From assembly GCA_012295275.1 (NCBI GenBank), contig CM022670.1, positions 16,850,198 through 16,914,197 on the forward strand: 64,000 nucleotides of DNA. Reading direction: 5' to 3'. Below are positions 12,958 through 26,165 of this stretch, piece by piece. Position numbers and translations under genes: made by a program. The notes under the pieces were generated by a model. That model had not been told where the DNA came from. It made no database searches and saw nothing but the letters and a program-made list of their open reading frames with translations. This DNA comes from Chrysomallon squamiferum (Eukaryota; Mollusca; Gastropoda; Neomphalida; Peltospiridae). Each line of letters opens with the position of its first letter. Position 1 is the stretch's first letter.

Positions 12958-14040
12958 TTGTTTTTGTTTATTGTTGTTATTATTTTTGTTTTAGTTTGAC
13001 TTTATTTCAGCTATTCTGTATAATCGTATTTTTTCTTAAATATATCGTTTTTATCCTGTGAGAAATAATGGATTTATAACGATCGACGATAACTTTCACA
13101 GCTAACTTTTTTATCATTTATTTATTTTATTTTATTTTACTTTATTTTATTTTATTTTATTTTGTTTTATTTTATTTTGTTTTGTTTTATTTTATTTTAT
13201 TTTATTTATTTATTTTATCTAATTTTTATTTGTTTGTTTGTTTGTTTAATTATTTTAGTATCTGTTTACATTAAAACACGTTTCATTCAAAGACTGTAGG
13301 AGTTTGTATAAAAGAAGTCTTTCAAAAAACAAGAAATTCGCTAACAGAGAAGTCGGAGAACCTAGAAACACGTGTACACCATCGACAGCCAGTCAAACTA
13401 CAAAATTCCAGAAATATTCTAAGAAATAATTAAAAAACCCATATGTTTACACCCACCCACCCACGCACATACATATATATATTTGTTTGTATGTATACAT
13501 ATGTTATGCATTGATTTGCATAAGAATCGATAGGTTTATAATGCCATACATCGTTCAATTTTCTTGGAAACATCTTGTTAAATCATTCATGTTTATCTGC
13601 ATTAGTGAACTGCAGAATCGTTACCTTCATAGAAAAACACGAATACACTTGTTTCATTCGTTATGTAGCTGACATTGCTTTTTTAACAGATGTATAATAT
13701 TTATTAAAATCAATGATCTCTGATGTTTTGAGGGTAGGCATTTCAGTTCGATTCGACCTTCTTGTCCCACCGTTCCTATGACGGTGTCCCTTCTTTTCTG
13801 AAGAAACATGAACTGTACATTTAGATTCGCTTTCAATCGTTCTATAACAAACAAAATAAAAATGTTTACAATGTTTTTTTTTTGTTTTTCAGAAGTTTAA
13901 AAAAATATATATAATTTTTTTTAATATTACACAAAACTGCTTGAATCTGTAACTGGAATACACTGACATAATCATCTTAATTACGTATTTGCTGCATATG
14001 TTAACCTGTTGTTTAATTAGATATTTGTCGTATACGTTTT
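11262..14040. other. Intergenic DNA, AT-rich with TTTTA and ATT repeats
   Basis: No gene is recognised. Simple repeats include (TTTTA)n at about 12005-12150, (ATT)n at 12891-12958 and (TTTTA/TTTTG)n at 13118-13215. The intervening unique AT-rich DNA has only short, random-looking frames. Confidence 0.6.
12891..12958. repeat. (ATT)n microsatellite
   Basis: This is a pure ATT trinucleotide run of about 22 units within a T-rich tract. Confidence 0.95.
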
Positions 14041-14049
14041 TGTTTTCAT

Positions 14050-14440
14050 CACCCTGACGTTCTGCTGACACTCGATTAACGCACTCGTCAGACTGACAAA
14101 GCGACTGGAAGAGGCGAAACGTCGCTGGGTTTTGTTCGACTTACGACCGTGTCACGCGCGGTCGTGCCCGGCTGTTTGCGGGGTAGATCCGATAATCATA
14201 TACTGTTGCGGATAGACGCGACTTGTTGACTGAAAAACACACAGTCTTTATTAGATGGGCCAAAGTTACTACACCGACAGCGCCACCAGAACGTCTTAAA
14301 TATTTGCTTATTTCATTCAGTCTCCAAGCTGGTGGCATACGAGAGGCATTAGTTTTTCCATTGAGTGATCATTAACGAGTCACAGACATGCAGAACCAGA
14401 GGTCACGGAGGCAGCTTTTTACATGAATCTTGAAAGAAAT
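14050..14440. other. Unique higher-GC intergenic island
   Basis: The segment is CpG-containing and non-repetitive (for example CGACCGTGTCACGCGCGGTC near 14143). No exon or RNA gene is recognised. Around 14092-14123 it contains CTGACAAAGC, then GGCGAAACGTC, resembling a degenerate hammerhead-ribozyme core as found at Penelope-like element ends. It could be a regulatory island or an old transposon fragment. Confidence 0.3.
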
Positions 14441-16070
14441 TGCTCTTTTTCTACGAGGCGGTGTTAATACAACGCGACAGACGTAAAGGAATTCGAAACA
14501 AAGTCAGGTTTGCGAGAGATGCACAGCCGATAACCCGTGTTACGAAATCATTTTCACCTTTCAACTGTAGCTGTTCACAACCTTTGGAAGTGTTTAGACA
14601 GATTAATAACAATGACAAAGCGTTTTTTTTAACGTTTACGTTGAATATTTAATGTATTCAGACATGTCTAGGAATGTTTGTTGAATGAAAAAAAAAAAAA
14701 AAAAAAAAAACTACAGAAAATACCTAAACAAAACAAAACACAAATCTTAAATAATGAAAAACGCTTATTATTTACAATTTTTTTTTAAAATCGGGATAAT
14801 TTTATGCAGGTCGCAAAGGTTTAAGCGATGCTGAGAAAATATGACACGTATACAATAAACAGTTTACATGATCAGACATGTGTCCTGAAACTGAGACATA
14901 AGTACGTGTGTGTGTGTGAAAATGTTATACTCACTGAAATTTAATCACTTCTGTCAATATATTTCTATTAGAGAGACATTTTAGACCATTCTGTTTTCAT
15001 GATGTAGGATGGCACCTAACTCGACTGTATATCGTGCGTAATGCTATATGGAAGATATACATGTGTGCGTGTGTATAATATATATATTATGTGTGTGTGT
15101 GTGTGTGTTCGTAATATTTCAGGAACAGATGAAGAGGAGGACACGTACCCCCCATGAACAAATGTTACGGGTGTTCGCGTAATAATGTTAGAAATAATAA
15201 ATTTAATAGTCAAATAAAATAATTCAATAAATTTCACACACAAGTCAAGATACCTCTAGTCACTTGGCCACTATTTCACGGGATTATTTTTTTTGGTTTG
15301 TGTGTTAGTGTGTTTGTGTATGTATATGTATATATTTACAATAACATATATGTTATATTGACTGTGTTTTGAAGGAGGTCACTTAATAAAGAAACTGTAT
15401 GACCACTCTGTCGGAAAAGTGGGGGGTACTGGATGTGAAATAATAATAATAAAAAAAAACAGATAGAGAAGGGCACTTTGTATATAATTAAACATGTTAT
15501 AGGACACTGTCGCTGTGTTGTGGGTGTGCTTTTGTCTTGTGTCACATGACTGTGAAAGGAATAAGAGATCTGCAAATACATTAGTTAATGAGCAAATGGC
15601 ACAGGGAGTCTTTCTTGAGATCGATACGTGTTGTGTAAACAGTCGGCGGCGCCAGTCTTTCCGCGGCCTTCTATGCGAGCCATAATTCAATTGTCAGCGT
15701 GGTGAATCCAAGGGCTACCGAGTTTCACGTCCCCCGTGCTTTATCACTGCCAGCGCCGTTACCACGGGCACAACTGTGACTTTTATAAGTCGTCCTCCTT
15801 CAACGTAAGTGATCGGGCCCCCTAGAAAAACTTTCCATGTTGGGTTCGTTTGATCGTCACCACTCCCGTGAAAACGCCTGCAAAATTAGATGGGGAAAAG
15901 TAACGGAATTCGTGGTGTCAATGAGTTGCCAGTAAAATGGAGAATCTGCTGGTGGGAAAAAACAAAAAAAAAAAAAAAAAACACCTCCTCACGGAAATTT
16001 CGAAAAGGAAGAAAGACAAAGAGTAAAAAGTAGCATTTTTTTGTTGTTGTTATTATAATATGTGAAGAAA
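14441..16070. other. Intergenic DNA with a higher-GC patch at 15590-15900
   Basis: No gene is recognised. Poly(A) tracts occur at about 14688-14710 and 15963-15980, and a short GT tract near 15090. The patch 15590-15900 is unique and CpG-bearing (for example GTCGGCGGCGCCAG near 15641). Its open frames lack any motif I recognise. Confidence 0.5.
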
Positions 16071-16194
16071 AATTACTGATAAATTACTGGTAGTTTAATA
16101 TAAATAACGTTTACCGGTTCAATTAAAGTGTATGAACTATAGAGTAAAAAAAAAAAAAAAAACGTTAAAAAAAAAATCTTGAACGTTCGCATAT

Positions 16195-16376
16195 AAACAA
16201 ACATAAGACACATATACAAACATAAAAACATAAACATATACAAACATATACACACAGAAACAAATACATACAAACATACACACACACAAACATGCACTTA
16301 TATAAATATACATACACATAAACGTACACATACCAACACACACCAGACAAAAAACACACGCGCACACACACACACT
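16195..16376. repeat. CA/TACA-rich degenerate microsatellite
   Basis: The tract mixes ACATAAACATACAAACATACACACAC-like units. The Cys/Val-rich frames on the reverse strand are repeat artefacts. Confidence 0.85.
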
Positions 16377-16379
16377 CTA

Positions 16380-16760
16380 CACATGAAGACGTAGCTATAA
16401 TAAAGCAAATAAAGACGTGAAATTCTGTACGCGATTACGGGAAACTGAAAGGTAGGGCGGGGCAAGACGCCTAGTCGGGCTCAAACGCCTATCCCCCCCC
16501 CATCAGATATCAGAGATTAAGTAACGCATCCGGTCACATGGTACATTTTATTAGCTTTGTGAAACAGAATGAATCTGCTGAGAAAACGACGAATTTGACG
16601 TTGATGATTGGCGAGAACAGTTTCCTGAGCTTTAACAAAGAAAACTGATTGGTGTATTGTTGTCAAAATGGACAAGACATGTGGCAAAACGCGTAAAGCT
16701 TGACAATTTGCCCGTTCAATTTAAGCTTTAATTTTCCCTATTGATTTGTCTATTGATGTT
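16380..16760. other. Unique mixed-composition intergenic segment
   Basis: The segment is non-repetitive with moderate GC content (for example GGCGGGGCAAGACGCC near 16456) and a C8 homopolymer near 16494. No exon is identified. Confidence 0.35.
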
Positions 16761-16797
16761 ATGTATGTAACATCTTTTAGTTCAAAAGCTGTGTTGT

Positions 16798-16932
16798 ATA
16801 TTATTATTATTATTATTGTTCATTGTTGTTGTTATTATTATTATTATTATTATTATAATCATCATTATCATTTTTACTGTTGTTATTTTCATCATTATCA
16901 TTTTTACTGTTGTTGTTTTTTTTTTGTTGTTG

Positions 16933-16970
<38 letters not shown>

Positions 16971-17002
16971 TTTATTACTATCAGTTTTATTATTATTATT
17001 AA
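16798..17002. repeat. Compound ATT/GTT repeat with an internal 30-bp duplication
   Basis: ATT runs flank two tandem copies of CATCATTATCATTTTTACTG followed by TTGTTATTTT (starting at 16860 and 16890). All encoded poly-Ile, poly-Tyr and poly-Leu frames are artefacts. Confidence 0.85.
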
Positions 17003-17157
17003 CAGTGGTACTGACCATATCGACAAATAAACAACGTTATATATCAGCGATTCTTTTTAAGAATTAGCAAATGAGGTAGATATTGATCAAAGTTTAACTA
17101 AATTAATCTTCCTTTAGTGATTCAGATACCACCAGAATGCCATTTTCTTCTAGTTTT

Positions 17158-17160
17158 TGT

Positions 17161-17215
<55 letters not shown>

Positions 17216-17218
17216 TTA
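17158..17218. repeat. (ATTT)n microsatellite
   Basis: This is an uninterrupted ATTT tetranucleotide run of about 15 units. Confidence 0.95.
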
Positions 17219-17779
17219 AATTTGCAAACAGCCTTTTGCCAGAAGGTAAAAAGGGGGGAAATAACAGCACTGTTTAACAAACATCTTTATAGTGTTTTAA
17301 AATAAGTAAAAAATAAAAATAAAAATAAAAAATAAAATTTAGCTAATTCTAGATTAGGTTCTGACTCTAAAACAAGATGATGAAAAATATCAAACTAATT
17401 CATAAAAAATTTAAATGAAGATTCGTATATGAAGAAAATAATTTGAGTATCAAACACAGATCAGATTATTGATCATTCTTTAAAAGCTAATTCTATAAGC
17501 TATGATACGTCGATGATGTTATTTTCATTTTAGTTTGCAAATTTGTTACTGTAACAATGTTATGTATGCAACGTAATAGTTTTTCTTATTCAGGTATATT
17601 TGTTGTACTGATAATTAATATTATTATAAATATTACAACTGATATTCTAATAAATATTACAAGTAATATTATAATTAACATTCTAATAAATTTACCAGGT
17701 TTCGATAGAATTTAAATTTTTATATTTCTACGATTTAAATTTTAAACACTTTTTATTTTTTTTACTCTTATTATTTTTT

Positions 17780-17782
17780 CAT

Positions 17783-17821
<39 letters not shown>

Positions 17822-17854
17822 TTTGTTTATTTGTGTTATATATATATTTTATTT

Positions 17855-17913
<59 letters not shown>
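17780..17913. repeat. (ATTT)n followed by a very long poly(T)
   Basis: An ATTT run is followed by (TA)n, TTTTA and then about 57 consecutive T residues (17857-17913). The sequence after the homopolymer (GGAGTGTGGGTCAGAGATAA) could be the 3' end of a minus-strand retroposon with a poly(A) tail, but I found no body or target-site duplication. Confidence 0.85.
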
Positions 17914-17914
<1 letters not shown>

Positions 17915-19150
17915 GAGTGTGGGTCAGAGATAACCCGACTTCACAAAACAAAGCACAAACAACAATTTAAAAAAAAACAAGATTAAGAACGAAAGAAAGA
18001 ACAATCTACAAGAACCCTTGATACAGGTGATGATCCCGATTTGATCTAACTAATACTTTTAAAAATACGTAAATTTACCTCCTAATATTGAAAGTTTAAC
18101 AAGAGCACTGAAGTAATGTTCTCTCTTAAATTACTTAAATTTTAAAAAAATATAAAACAGTTTTCAAAAATTGTTTAAAGAAGATTAGAATCGTCAAAAC
18201 ATCCTGTAGGATGCTAAAAAATATAAAATAAATGTCAAATTTTCAACAACAAAAAAAAAAAAAAAAAAAAAAGAAAGAAAAAAAAAAAGGGCCTAATGCA
18301 AAGAAATGCGAGAAAGGAAGACGTGTTAAATATGTAAAAACAGATGAAATAAACTTTTTTTTAATTCAAATTAAATATAAATCAGCCACATTAATTAAAT
18401 TCGGTGGCCTAAATGAGGCCTCCTGTCAGAACTGTGTTTTTTACATGAACTGACAGGAATTATCGTTCAGTGCTGATTAAACACAGTTTAGTTAGTGGTT
18501 GCTGTGACGTGAAAGACCTCACGATGGTTTTTATTAACTTCTGCTTTGAAAATGACCTTACCGCAACCTGCTACTGGAAACAGTGATCTTTAAAACGAAG
18601 TTAACAAAGATTATTTCAAATTTATAACAATTTAATTTTAATTTCACTCTGGTTTGATACGACCTCTCCCCTAACATGGATGTCTATAAGATTTCATAAA
18701 TACGATTATTTCAATAAAAAAAAGGATTTATCTATCAAAAATGTCTGTAAACTGAATAAACATTAATTCCTTTTTTTTATATACAGTAATATACATAAAA
18801 TATATCTATCTATCTGTCTATCTAACTATATATATTTTGACAAAATCTCTCTACTGATGAAAATATTTCCGTGATTTTAATACCCTAATCGGGACTAAGT
18901 GAGAATTTGCAGTTAAATAGTTTCACAGAAGAAACAAATTAATTTAGTTTTATTTTTTTCCAATGAAAGTTACGGCCGATTTTAAACCAATTCGATCCAC
19001 TACTCCCAGTTTTGCTCCTCGCCCAGTTTACTGTTTCGGCGTCTAACAGAATCTTACCAGCGTCCAAACCCGTGTCCTGTAGCCAACCTTTGGTCTCACT
19101 TTGGTTCGTTTCAAAATTCTTCATACAGTACGCTGCAGTTACTTCAACTG
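17914..19150. other. Intergenic DNA, no recognised feature
   Basis: The DNA is AT-rich with a poly(A) stretch at about 18250-18290. The higher-complexity part (18390-18640 and 18960-19130) shows no recognisable protein motif. Confidence 0.5.
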
Positions 19151-19193
19151 TTTTTTTTTTTTTTTTTTTTTTTTTTTGGTTTTTCTTCTTCTT

Positions 19194-19289
<96 letters not shown>

Positions 19290-19370
19290 TTACTATTACT
19301 ACTACTGGTACTACCAAGACCACCACTGCAACCACTACTACTACCACTTCTGCTTCTACTACTACTAAAG
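19151..19370. repeat. Poly(T) plus long (CTA)n trinucleotide repeat
   Basis: Poly(T) at 19151-19177 is followed by a TTC run and about 34 CTA units to about 19298, which then decay into CTACCA/CCACTG variants. The forward poly-Tyr or poly-Leu and reverse poly-Ser or poly-Val frames are repeat artefacts. Confidence 0.95.
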
Positions 19371-19399
19371 AAATAAAGAAACACACAGGGCATAATTTG

Positions 19400-20299
19400 C
19401 AGTTGCTGTTTTTTTCTTAGGCTAGGTACAAAGAATAAACGTTAAATTTGACGCATGCTTGGAATCATATCCGAGTTACTTGAATGCCGAGTTGTAGGAA
19501 TGCACGTATTCATGTATATGTGTGTCCATGTGTGTGTGCATTGTTATGTTTGTGTGAGTACATGTATATATCGAACATTTTTGACATCTTGGTACCAAAT
19601 TTGTGACATTTTCCAAAACCTTCGATCAACATTTCTAAAAGTAGGTCGAGACAAGAATTTCTTAAAACACACATTATGTTGGTAGAATAATTATTACATA
19701 TGATATTACAATAATATATTCGATATTATGCACTCCATTTCATCGCTTGTATATTACTGCTGGCATTTCAAGACATTTGTCCAGCAAAGTTGGGATCGGA
19801 GATGGTTCGGATTTCTGGATATTTACTAAAAATGTAAACTAAACAATGAAAAATAATGAATAAAACTGATTTCAACAGGTACAAATTAAAAAACTTCAAA
19901 ACCAGGGTTTGTTTGATCTTTATTAATTCACTTTTAAAATGATTTGAATACGTTTACTGAAAACGCTTTTCACTAGCAAGTTTGTTATCTATTAGACCTT
20001 TAGACATTGTAATAAACGAAAATGAGAGTAAAATAAATAACAGGTTGTTGTGAGAGGATCAGCTGTACACAGTCAACATTCTCACTTGAAGTGGAGTCAA
20101 GGGAAGTAAAACAAAGCTCTGCGTAATTCAAACTAGCCGGCTTATAAAAAGAAAAAGAAAACAGGCATTTTGGATTTTTCGTGCTTGTGGAAGCAGGATG
20201 AAAGGTTTGGTACCTGTGTATCTTCCAGATCGTTCGTTAAGTGGAATTATTTTATAGATGGCAAAGTTTTACGAATTTGTGTGAACCAAGCTTTAACAG

Positions 20300-20334
<35 letters not shown>

Positions 20335-21151
20335 TTTCCTAAATTCCGTGTCCAGTTTTTTGTTGTCGTTTTTAACTTTACGATAATATTAAACTTTAAT
20401 TGCAGTTCAGAATCCACTGATCCAGAGAATTCCAATTTACTTTTGATACAGTTACATTAAGTCGGAAACTGACCATTTCGAAAACTTTTTATTTTTTTAA
20501 TTGTCTTTCTATCTTCGTGTGTCTGTGTGGGTCTGTGTGGGTCTGTGTGGATCTGTGTGTGACTGTGATTTTGGTTTTTCCTACAGCCAACAAAATCAAA
20601 ATTATGCCACCTCATATATCTGAGATTTCTTTTAGAAATCGTTGATATAAATAATAAAACAATATAATTAACATATGATTTTTATTTTAGGCTTATGACT
20701 CAGAAATAAACCTGTCATTAAACACGTTTAGTGTTTCGACAGAATCTTGAATGACGTTAAAGAGTTATATGTCAGACTGATAAAATGTTGGTCCAATACG
20801 AATGTTTTTCTATATGATTCGCAGCAACGAGAAATCGTTATACAGGATCAGGTTAAAACAAATGAATATGTGTAATCTCATTAAAAGAAAATGAGGTTCA
20901 ATAACGTATTTAATACTGAATACTTTAGTTATAATATTCAGTTGATCTGACTGATGTTGTTTATAATTCGTTACACATTTAACTCTACATCTCTCAAAAG
21001 GAGAATTACAAAATGAAAGACAGATAAAACGTTCGTGTGTAATGTCAGATTGGTTATTACCGTTTAATATGAAATATTTGGGCAAATATTATTTTTCTCT
21101 AACTTATACGAGAATACTGTCTTTACATGACGTTTTTTTAAATATTTAAAC

Positions 21152-21188
<37 letters not shown>

Positions 21189-22136
21189 ATAAATAATAAA
21201 AAAAAATAATAATAATAATAATAATAATAACAAAAATAAAAAATCTTATAATAAATAAAAAAAATAAATAAATAAACTAAAAAAAGTATTAATTCATTCA
21301 AAATCAATACAGGATTGTTATTAAATTTAATAAATCACATGTGAAGCTCGTTTTATCCACTGATAAAGTTTAAATCAAAGCTATTATTATTGTTTATTGC
21401 TCTGAAAAAATAATTATACGTGTTCGCTGTTTTATTATTGTAATTAATTTTGCTATTTCATAACTGAAAAAAGTTTAATAAGAAGATATTTTATTGTGAT
21501 TTTGTTTGTTTAATAATTAAATATGTCTGCACATTTGGCTTGTGGTACTGGAGGATATTCTTGTGAGGAAATAAAGAAGAAAATTACACAAGGGTTTGTT
21601 TGATTTCTTATTTAAAATCATATTTCACATTTCTTCTAATACATAAGTCTTATCATTTAGACATTTTTTTTTTCTTATGTCGATTCATTCCTCTTTTTTT
21701 TTAAAAAACATTTTTTTTTTTCCAATTGAAAATTCATCATATTCTTTGGTAAAGCACTTTATTATACAAATCTGAAGACATCCAATTTATTTCTAGCCCA
21801 CAGTAATGGAGTACATGTGTAGCACAATCAGCAAAGATTCAATTTTGTAAAAGTAATAAATACTACTATGATGGATTTGTTACAAGATTGAATATCTGGC
21901 AGAAACCATTTTAGGTATATCCAGTGGATACGCGACAATTGTTTGTTTTCCGTTTTTTCATTCTTACGTCTAATAAATAACAGAAGAAATGCTTTAATTA
22001 ATATTTTTTCCCGCGTCTTAGTCATGTGATACGAGACAGTGTGCTACATTTTTTTGTGTGAATTCAATTAAAATTGTAAGATAATACAGTAAAGTGTTGT
22101 GGTGCATGCACTGACATTTTTCCTACAAACTTTACT

Positions 22137-22172
<36 letters not shown>

Positions 22173-22440
22173 GATTATTCTTTCTGTTTTTTCTTTTTTA
22201 AGGAAAGATAATTCCGTAGTCCCACGTGTCTTCAATGCTAATCCTGAATACAGACACACAGTTTTAGTATTTACTGAAAACACTGCTCATCTGTTTAGTA
22301 TTTATTTGTTTACAAATATCCTCTATGCTAAGTGCATTCTAACGTTATCCGATGAATTAAAAAATAAAATAAAAATATTAAAAAAAAAAAAATATTTTAG
22401 AGTCCTTTAATTGTTACATTCCTTAAGGATAAATCTCTCA
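19400..22440. other. Intergenic DNA with several homopolymer tracts
   Basis: No gene is recognised. Poly(A) occurs at about 20299-20332 and 21156-21187, poly(T) at about 22141-22171, and (AAT)n near 21207-21230. A GTCTGTGTGG short tandem lies at about 20518-20560. The remaining sequence is AT-rich and featureless. Confidence 0.6.
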
Positions 22441-22469
22441 CCAATTTGAACATAATCAAGAATTGTTTG

Positions 22470-22915
22470 GTTTCATTTTGTTATTATTTTTGTCACCATT
22501 GTTGCGTTTTATTTTGTTATTTTGTTATCGTCATTATGTGTTATTTTTTATTTTGTTATTATTTTTTTATTTTATTATCATATTATGGTTTATTTTTTTT
22601 GTTTTTATTTTATTATCATCATTATCTGGTTTTATTTTATTATTTTATTATCATCATTGTTTGGTTTTATTTTGTTATTTTATTATCATTATTATTGGTT
22701 TTATTTTTTATTTTATTATCATCATTGTTCATTTTAGTTTGTTATTTTATTTTTAGTTTGTTTTTTTTTATTATCATCATTAATTTAGTTTATTTTGTTA
22801 TTTATTATCATCTTAATCTGGTTTTACTTTGTTATTTTATTATCATCATTATTTGGTTTTATTTTGTTATCATCCTTATCTGGGTTCTTTTTGTTATTTT
22901 ATTATCGTTATTATT
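22470..22915 (+). repeat. 35-bp minisatellite (T-rich, TTATCATCATT core)
   Basis: TATCATCATTATCTGGTTTT followed by ATTTTATTATTTTAT recurs with a 35-bp period (for example starts at 22614 and 22649), about twelve diverged copies. Substitutions make copies read TTTGGTTTT or TCTGGTTTT. The hydrophobic Phe/Ile/Tyr-rich open frames over it are artefacts of the repeat. Confidence 0.85.
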
Positions 22916-22919
22916 TTGA

Positions 22920-24280
22920 CACTCTGTTGAAAATACTGCTAGTATATTTATTATTATTATTTCATGAGTGATGAATGTTAAGAAAAATAAGCTGATAATT
23001 TTTAACATGTTCATCCCACAAAGTCGAATGGGGTGATCAATTTTTTTTTTTTTTATTATTATTATTTTTTTCACATAGCACGAAGTCAAGTTAATAATCT
23101 ACAAGAAGAGATGTCATCTGCTATGTTGTTAATTTTAAAACAGAACAAGATCATGTTGTTGAAATGTCCATTTTGTTTATTAAAGCTTCCAATGATAAAT
23201 TACGTAGTACAAATGTTACTGAGATAAAATACAAAACCAGAAAGCCTGGACAAGCTTCTCAGAGACTGGTGTTTTCAACATATACATAAAATATCAGTTA
23301 TCTCTCGAAAATCGATATAAATAAATTTTATATATGCGACCGTCTGAGTGGCTGTCTCTCTGTTTATCAATATATCTGTCAGGTTTTTGTTGTTGTTATT
23401 TTTTGTTATTTTATTTTTATTATTATTGTTACTTTTATCTGTTGATCATTTTAACAGTTATTCCGTCTATCTGTCTGTCTGTAGATATAACACAGATTTG
23501 TCCAACCTTGCTAAATCTGTTCATTTTTTATATTTTTTTATTTTTTATATTTTTTAAATTATTTTTTGAAACAAGAAGAACAGTTCTTTAGCGGTTGTAG
23601 ATTCTTTCAAACGACATCGACTGTTAAACTTAATTCAAGTTATTATTTTCTGTGACTGTGTTTTTAGATGTGCCGCATGTAGTTTATTAAACCACAGTAA
23701 CGTTTAACAATAACATGACATTTTCACAGTAATTCCGATGTCACAGTAATACCAGTAGATGTACGAATGTTTCTTCAGTGACCCTTAAAACTAAACTTAG
23801 GCAAGATCTCAGTATACATACATATTCAACAGTATCAAACTAACATTATTATTTAACACAGTATTCTGGTATATTTGGTCATTCTAACGGTAAACGTGAC
23901 TTTATACATCTTTTAAACATTTGTAATGAACTACAGACGTCTAGTTATACAGACATCAAGTCCTATTAAACCCTAAATCTCAATAAAAATATACATTTAA
24001 ATTAACTTTTTTTAAAACATATATATATTTTGAAAGATCAGCAGATACTGCTTTTGCCATATAATAATCGGTTTGCTTTAAATTAAAGCTTTGAAAATGT
24101 TTTTAATTATAATTTTATTTTAATATCTGATGATTAAATAATGAAATTGCAGTTTTGAGTTAAGTATTAATAAAACTAATTGTGAGTTTATCACAATATT
24201 TTATCTTGATAAATATTTAAATATACACTCACACACATACATATATATTAAACACACATACACACACTTACAAATACACA

Positions 24281-24320
<40 letters not shown>

Positions 24321-24750
24321 TAATTATGTGTATTTGTACGTGTGTGTGTCTGTGTGTGAATGTGTGTTTAATATAGATAGATAGATAGACAAACAGACAG
24401 ACAGACAGACAGATAGATAAATAGACAAATATAAATATATATTATTTCCATTCCACGAATTCAACACAAATTATATACTAAATATATAAAACATTAATTA
24501 TCATCATTATTTTTCAAGTTGTTGCTGGCAATAAATAAATAAATTTGTTTTGTTGCATGTTGTTTCTTAAAATTTCTGTGTTATATTTAATAAAAATAGT
24601 GATAAAAACACAGTTCGGAAATTTGATTTTGATTAAATAACAGGTTTAATTTTGATAAGAATTAATGCTAATGAACAAACAATTCTATGGTGAAAGTAGC
24701 GATAGGAACTAAAGTAACAAAAACGATGTTGATTGTGAGCTTGATAATAA

Positions 24751-24801
<51 letters not shown>

Positions 24802-25306
24802 GCTGAACACAGCTATGTATTAAGTATTTAACAAAAACAAATATCTGTTATTCGACATGTATAAACATACATATATACATATATACATACTTATGCATTA
24901 AATATATTTAACGAAATATATGCTAAACTTAAAAAGATAGACTTTTTAAAATGTAATTTGGAAAAGAGTGGAAACGTTAACAAAAGGAAAAATTTTAAAA
25001 ATAAAAAAAAAAAAAAAAAAAAAAAAGAAAGAAATATTATATTTAAAAATATCAAATGAAGTCGACACAAAGATACTGATTATTTATGTTATGTTTGTTA
25101 TCACTTGAAGTCACGTAACAAAACGAATGCGTTCTTTAGCCACTGATTTTCCAGGCTGTTTCTAGCGCGTTTCTGCTGGCGTCTATAAATTTGGATTAAA
25201 AAAAAAATGTGATACAGTTGTGTTATGCAACATGGAGTAAACGGCTGTTTAACAATACAGAAGCCTGTAACCACATTTTCTGTCATTGTTTGCTTGTTGT
25301 TGTGTT

Positions 25307-25338
<32 letters not shown>

Positions 25339-26040
25339 AAAGTGTTGTTAAAAAAGACTGCACTTACAAACAATTTTTAACCTCATAAACAAAAATAAAA
25401 CTGCATTCTGGAATCGAATTTCTCTGCAGAACTCCAACTGTTGCTTATAGACGACAATGGAGCCGTCGACATAAATATTTACTTGTATTATATACGTTAA
25501 TAGACATATATTCTTTTACTTTGTTAACATCCATCAAATGTTTCTTTAAACAGTAAACTGATATTAATGGCGCGGTCTTTTCGTTCAAACCAGATTAACG
25601 GACTTTGTTGTAAGCATATGCTTGCTTTTTTAGGGGGACGGAAAAACTTTGAGTAATGACAAAGCGAATGTAACAGGTGCAAGGGGAAAACGTTAAACCA
25701 ATTGCGAAATGTACGTGCAAGGACGTGACAGGTATGCGTGTCACAGTGAACACTTTATCTACACGTCCGCGATTGTTTCATGTACAAAAGTCACAAACGT
25801 AAAAACAATACTTTTTTCAATTTGTTTTTAATTTTTTTAATTTTTAATTTTTATTACTTTTTTTTATTATTATTAGTTTTAGGAAGAAGGGAAAAAATAG
25901 AAAAGAAAAGAAAGATGGACATTTTTCAGGCTTTGTGAATATTGTATTGTATATTATTATTGTTTTTTGTTTATTTATTATTTTACTTTTTTTTAATGAG
26001 AGTTTTAAAAGGATGCCGACAAAATAAAACAAAATCGTTT
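22920..26040. other. Intergenic DNA, AT-rich
   Basis: No gene is recognised. It contains (TA)n at about 24290-24312, GATA/GACA at about 24375-24420, (AAT)n at about 24743-24800, poly(A) at about 25003-25026 and poly(T) at about 25310-25337. The small unique patch at 25410-25770 is slightly GC-richer but shows no motif. Confidence 0.6.
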
Positions 26041-26046
26041 TGTTTG

Positions 26047-26057
26047 TGCACACACAC

Positions 26058-26138
<81 letters not shown>

Positions 26139-26165
26139 CACACACATACACATATATATATATAT
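26047..26165. repeat. Compound (TA)n(CA)n(TA)n microsatellite
   Basis: A CA run of more than 25 units (about 26070-26127) is flanked by TA runs. Alternating purine-pyrimidine tracts of this kind favour Z-DNA. Confidence 0.95.

Noticed and set aside
17857-17960. SINE or LINE 3' end marked by the 57-base poly(T)
   Set aside because: No element body, tRNA-like promoter or target-site duplication could be identified next to it.
19187-19376. Poly-Tyr, poly-Leu, poly-Ser or poly-Val proteins
   Set aside because: These are translations of a (CTA)n microsatellite on both strands.
22446-22919. Multi-pass membrane protein of 157 residues
   Set aside because: It is the translation of a 35-bp T-rich minisatellite; overlapping frames are equally open.
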